From Camellia lanceoleosa (Eukaryota; Streptophyta; Magnoliopsida; Ericales; Theaceae), in NCBI GenBank assembly GCA_025200525.1, contig CM045768.1, positions 46,285,022-46,349,021 of the forward strand: 64,000 bases of DNA. The letters run 5' to 3'. Made by a program: the position numbers and the translations under genes. Shown in pieces: positions 58,843-64,000 of this stretch (positions are counted from its first letter, which is position 1; every line of letters starts with the position of its first letter). The notes beneath the pieces were generated by a model. The model did no database searches, was not told where the DNA came from, and was given only the letters and a program-made list of their open reading frames with translations.

Positions 58843-61800
58843 TGTAGACACCCCATTTTTGACCGTCCTTAAGACTTGGTTGTGCTTGTAAGTACACCCA
58901 ACAACTAGTTCGATTGCTCGCTGAGTACTCGACTATCGCGGTGGAACGTAACCAGTTCGAGCTTCCCGAACCTTGTATCCTTTCTGCCCATTTCTTGGAC
59001 CTTGGCTAGGACCTCTCTTAGTGGACCTTTTGGTTCACTGCCGGCCATGGCATGGCACTGCCGGCGATTGGTGATGCCCTGCCGGCCATCAGTGAGCCAC
59101 TGTCGACCATTGATGATGGCCGGCACCCCCCCTGTCTCAGCTGGTTTTTCTTCAGATCTTTTGAGCCAGCTAGATTTTTGTTCGCTCCCCTTCATACACT
59201 GTATGAAGGGATGAAGCCCTTGCAAAGCTTCTTGAAGAAGCTTTGGCTTTGCATTCCTCTATATAAGCAAGAGGCCTCCCTCTTTGCCAGGGGTTCAGCC
59301 ATTTTGAAGAGAAAAACCTCTCTTTCTCTCTATATTGTTTGTATTTTGTGCTTAGAAATTGGATTTCCTTGCACTTTTACACTACAACACTTAGAGATAC
59401 ACCACCACCATTGGACTAAGCTTCTTTGGAGGGATTCTTGAGCTCTGAAAACTGGTTTTCACCCCCTGAGGTTGCTGGTTTCGAAGAGGGTCTTCAAAAG
59501 TGAGTATTTTTCCCATTTTTGTACTTTCTTGTGCCTCACTTTAGCCCTCCTTGCATATTGATTTGGGCTTTTCTTATAACTGAAAAAATTCTTGTATTTA
59601 AGTACTTTTTAAGTTTGGTTGAGGTCATTTTGTTGTTAGGGGTGTGTAACCCCCTTTGCATGCTTTGTTTGGCTTTGTTTTAAGCCATTCCTTGAGTCCT
59701 CTGAGCTAGCCTTGGTTTGGCCTTCCTACCACTGAAATTCAGTGGATTTTTAGTGGTAAAGGTGTGGTTTTGAGGTCCTTAATCAGAGGGGGTGGCCCCC
59801 TCTCTTTTGGTTCCTCTTTGATTGTATTTTTGGCCTTCCAAAGGACCATCTCTCTATGCATTTTTGAGGCTTGGTTTAGGCCTATTTTTGTGACTTCTAG
59901 GACCTGCCTTGGCCCTGTTCATGGCTAGTTTGGTCATATTTTGCTTGCATCTTGTATGTGTTGAGTAACTCCATTCATAGCTCATCAAAGTAGCATGTGT
60001 GCTTAGCTTGTGTTGAGTCCATTTCAGTGGGTTTTTGGTGATGTTTTACCATGCCATGAATCTGTTTTGGGTTGGTTTTGTCACTCCATGCTTGCATGAT
60101 GTACTTGTAATGTAAATCCCCTGAACTAGCTTCATATGCTCCATGCTTTGCCATGTCATGTTAGCTTGTTTGGTTTACATTTCAGCATGTATTTGGTCAT
60201 TATTTGGCATGCCATGACCCTATCCATAGTTGGTTTGATCATCCTTTGCATGCTCCATATAGGTGTAGAACAAATCTTGTTTACTAGCCCTTTGTGCATG
60301 ATGCTTTGACTCATCATCCTAGCATATCTTGGTTTTGCTCTAACATGATTTTATGCTTATTTTGGGCTGCTCTAGGACTGTTTTGGGCTGCCATGGCCAT
60401 ATCACTCATGCTTTGTATAGCTAGAGTGTAAATGCTTAGGCTAGTCTTGGGTTTTGAGGCCCCTACCATGCCATACGTGTGATGTTTGCATGCTTTGCCC
60501 TCATTCAACATGCTATTTCAGTCCATGAAATGTTGTTGTTCACTTGCATTTGACATGCTTTGAATGCTTTATAGAGTTTGTGCTTTATGCCTCAAGAATG
60601 AGCTTTTGTGCATGCTATTAAGCCTAAGCCTTTGGCTCATCATTTCAGTACATTTTGGGTCTTATTATACCATGATGTAACTCTATTTTATGTTGTTCAA
60701 TTCATGCCATGATTGGTTTCAATAGGTGTAGTGCATTGCCTCTTTAAAGCCTTGCATACTCCATGTTTTTGGCTTTGTGTTCTAGCCTATGTTGGCTAGC
60801 TTTGAGCTTGATTTTGGTCTTGATTGGACCTGCCCTAGGATTGTTTTAGGTCCCCTTGGCCCTTTGGGGCTTGCCTTGTATGGCCTTAGCTTAAGTCCCC
60901 TTGCTTACTTTCAGCTTTGAGCATCATAACATGCTATGCTTGCATTGTTGATTTGATTTGACATCACTTTACATGAAATTTCAGAGCTTACCTCATTACC
61001 ATATATTCATGTTTGTTGCTCCTTAAGTGTGCTTAAGAGTTGTCCTCTTTGTGCCTTAATACTTGAGCCACTTGGCATACATGTTTGCCTTGCCATTTCA
61101 TGCCATCAATTCATCACTTTTGGCCACTGATTTGGGCTTAGTCGAGAGTTGCCCACATTAGTTTAAGTCTATCCCTTTGCATGTTGTCGCATGCTTGTCT
61201 TGCATATTATTGTATGCTTGCTCTGTCTTTGCATGTTGTCGCATGCTAGCCCCATTACATGTTGTTGCATGTCCATGTTGCATTTTGTCATGTTGTCCAA
61301 GGTTGTTGCCTCACATCATGCTTATATGCTTGTTGCATGCTTGATTTAGTTACATGCTTGCACACTTAAGTCTCATTGCATGTTTGCCATGCTTATGTGT
61401 TGCATCATTGTTTGGATTAAGTGTTAATCCGAGCACGAGGAACGAGGGGCGTTTCATACTCCAAGTGATGGAACGTGTCTCAATTCTCGATCGCCGAAGC
61501 TCTTGATGATTCATGATAAAGTTCTAGGCTTTACTTGTTGTATTTGTGAATTCATTTTCATATTGATTTGCACAAGTCGGATCTTTGGCCATCATGCATC
61601 GGAATGTGTGATTGATGGTCGTGGATCCGACTAGGCCTCTCCCTTGATGTTTTGAGGCGATATGAGGTGGCATAGTGCATACATGCCCTTTGGGAGACCC
61701 TCAATTTTCTCTATTTTGTGCTTTGTTGCAGCTTGGTGTCACAGCACACCATTGGCCAGCAGTGCACCACTAATGGCCGGCAGTGCCTTGTTGTTGGCCG

Positions 61801-63227
61801 GCAGATCTCCTTCCATGGCCGGCAGGCCACTAGTGAACTCTCCAGTAGTGTTTTGGTAAGTTTCAGCAACAAACACTGGAGGACACCCTGCAAACAGAGC
61901 CTCTAAAGAACAACCGGAAGGTGTTTCAAGGCGAAGAACCGAAGCGAGCATACATACCTTCCTCTTCTTCAAACAGATCTGGAATAGCATTCATTTACTG
62001 CTTACTTGTTAGTTAGTAGTTATGTAATAATTAGTTGTAGCTAGTTATTAATTCGGTTTTGTAATATTTAATTAGCTCGTGAGTTAGTTAATTAGGCGGC
62101 TTGTATTATTTATTCGGACCCTCCGAGTGAGGGCAATTGTGTAATAAGTGTGCGTGAGTGTGTGTATGTCTTCCAACCCCACGTCTTTCTTCCCTTTTTA
62201 TTTACTAGCTTTCAATGGTTAGTATTAGGGCATATTTAAATTAGCACACCTTATGCTTCGCATGTGTGCAACCATCCATCTGTATTGCATGCACCAGGCT
62301 TGGCGCGTCATACTAACTGCATTGTACTTCAATTCCGAGTTGAATACATGTTATCCGTTGCATTTCATATGTCATCTTAGAATAGCTGAGCCTATTTTTA
62401 GTTGCATTTTGCCTGTGTTGCATTAGCCATCTTAATATAAACTAGGATCATGCATGATTACTAACTAGTTCCTTATTTTGGCTTGGAGTACACTGTAAGT
62501 GTTTTTTTTTTTCACTTTAGCATCTTGCATGAGTGTGAGTGCTACCATGATAGCATGCTTGCCATGAGGCTATTTTCTTAGTTGATATAACTGCCTGAAT
62601 GCCTGTGGGTGAAGGTTGGATTACTTGAATTGGGATAATTCATTGAAATCCGTGATTTAGCCTACTTGTGAGTAGCAAACTTCAAACCATTTTTCCAAAC
62701 AAACGGATATGAAATGCTTTGTTCCAAATTAGGCGATCTAGTCTATACTTGTTTTGCTATGTGCATCACATAGTAAATCTAGGCTAATAACTGGAATAAG
62801 AACGCATAATGTTTTCAAAACTCGATATCATGGTTAGTAGAGGCCGATCTTTGATTGGGCGAGTGGGGGTGCTCACGAAGTGACCTTCCCCAATCGTACC
62901 CAAGTTCCCGAGCCGAGGCAACTTTGGTGATAATGGACACGTGGCCTTAGGCAATGAGTCAGGGTTTCTTAAATTTCCCAAAATAAAATATTTAGGTGGC
63001 GACTCTGTATCTGGCAAAGCAGTCCATGTTTGGCACTTCTTTCTAAAAATCTATTTTCCAAAATGATTTGCCGGATTTGGACTCTTTGGTGATTTATCAA
63101 TCTCCCATTACACATTGTGAGAGAAGATTAAGAACCGTGACTATTTGAGTCCGAACTGTAGTGGGCCCAAATGAACAAAACCGCGGGGGGGGGGATTTTC
63201 CTCTCGGGACGTTCGGGAATGTCTACA
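58843..63227 (+). mobile_element. Solo LTR E, 4.4 kb, Tat1-related family (TSD CACAT)
   Basis: It begins TGTAGACACCCC and ends GGGAATGTCTACA, flanked by CACAT at 58838-58842 and 63228-63232. It is homologous to solo LTR B and, in the second half, to the Tat1 LTR, with hairpins at 62116-62135 and 62844-62858. A TATA box (CTATATAAGC, 59259-59268) lies about 415 bp in. GGCCGGC motif clusters are at 59038-59125 and 61750-61830. There is no pol. It sits at the outer edge of the inverted-repeat structure. Confidence 0.92.
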
Positions 63228-63232
63228 CACAT

Positions 63233-64000
63233 CCAAAGGAAATATGTACCACACCAAATTTTAGATATATACCAAGCCAAAAAAGTAATTTGTACGAACA
63301 ATTATAAAGACGGAGGTATAAACACAATGTCTTCCGTACTTGTCAAATAAAAGTCATATCCACAATTCCATCTATGAAAATAATGCAAATCATTAGTATT
63401 GATTACATATTGGCATATTTAAAATTATAAATAAAAAAACGCTTTCTTTCACAAGTATAGTTTCACAAAATTATGAGAAGCATAGAGCATTCAGAGGCAA
63501 AACTGATGGAAGTTAGCTACAAAGTTGTTTAATATATCGTTGCCAATAGGCAACATTCAGCCATACAGTGTCAATCAAAGAATCTCCTGCATTAATTCAA
63601 ATAAATAGTAGCAAACATGTGCATTGCACTTTTTAATCATGCAAAATCCATCAGTAATTAGGTATATCAGAATGACATAAGGCAACAATTATGATCAGTC
63701 AATATATATAATGTCCTGTCAACTTAGCAAAGAGATACATTCTCCAACTCAAGCCTTGAAATGACCTCAAACATAAATGCCTAAATAAAACTTGATTTAA
63801 TATTTTAGTTAAAGCAATCAAAGAAAGCTAAATAAACTTCCTTAGGTTACAAGGGACATAAGCTTTAAGTGGTAATGGCTCAAAAAAGAAGGCAGCTACA
63901 AACTAGAGGGGCAAAGGGCAGGGCTAATAATGAAAGAAGAGAAAAAAAAAAAAAGAGCCTTCGATGTATTATTAGTCAAACCACGATTTTTTTTTTTTAA
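63233..64000. other. AT-rich DNA right of solo LTR E
   Basis: About 770 bp without a supported gene. The first bases (to about 63300, CCAAAAAAGTAATTTGTACG) continue the motif style of the inverted-repeat arm. The rest is unremarkable. The window ends in a T-run. Confidence 0.55.

Noticed and set aside
59052..59441. 129-codon plus-strand ORF and its minus-strand shadow
   Set aside because: It is inside solo LTR E, covers GGCCGGC repeats and the TATA region, and is not conserved in LTR B.
58843..63227. Complete gene-bearing retroelement
   Set aside because: No gag or pol motif, no internal LTR pair; homology to the other LTR shows it is a solo LTR.

Overview
The window looks like nuclear DNA of a flowering plant, most likely a eudicot with a large, repeat-rich genome. 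It is AT-rich and gene-poor, it carries plant-type LINE, Ty3-gypsy (Tat lineage), CACTA, hAT and PIF/Harbinger-like elements, and its one intact host gene belongs to a plant short-chain dehydrogenase family. No species can be named from the sequence.

Bases 1 to about 38,450 are a stack of insertions in one plus-strand L1-type LINE. Removing the insertions leaves about 4.75 kb of LINE: ORF1 tail, endonuclease, reverse transcriptase (RT), zinc-knuckle tail and poly(A). The insertions and their target-site duplications (TSDs) are: a solo LTR (1185-2223, TSD GAATG); a CACTA-type MITE (2433-2823, TSD TAA); a 26.5-kb Tat/Ogre-like Ty3-gypsy element, here Tat1 (3350-29855, TSD GTTAT); and a deleted minus-strand gypsy element, here Tat2 (30582-36322, TSD CGACC). 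Tat1 itself holds a 4.35-kb solo LTR (8922-13269), a 2.6-kb solo LTR (16236-18838), a 5'-truncated LINE (22605-25572) with a hAT-like MITE inside it, and a 3.1-kb solo LTR (26251-29339) with a second copy of that MITE. At each junction in coding sequence the broken reading frame resumes across the TSD, so the order of events can be read: LINE first, then Tat1 and Tat2, then solo LTRs and LINE2, and the MITEs in LINE2 and solo LTR C last.

The only convincing host gene is a two-exon short-chain dehydrogenase/reductase on the minus strand (exon 1 42520-42438, exon 2 40482-39660, 301 codons), resembling plant SDR2a. It has a TATA box, a (CT)n leader and a MITE in its 1.96-kb intron.

From 42.7 to 58.8 kb the sequence is AT-rich intergenic DNA with many MITEs. 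A large inverted-repeat structure of CACTA-like subterminal repeats (54,928-58,842) is the least explained part. A 4.4-kb solo LTR (58843-63227, TSD CACAT) of the Tat1-related family ends the recognisable sequence; the last 770 bp are featureless AT-rich DNA.

Points of most interest are a spliced, TATA-driven antisense gene inside Tat2, hairpins with compensatory changes conserved across the Tat1-type LTRs, and five solo LTRs with no intact LTR pair.
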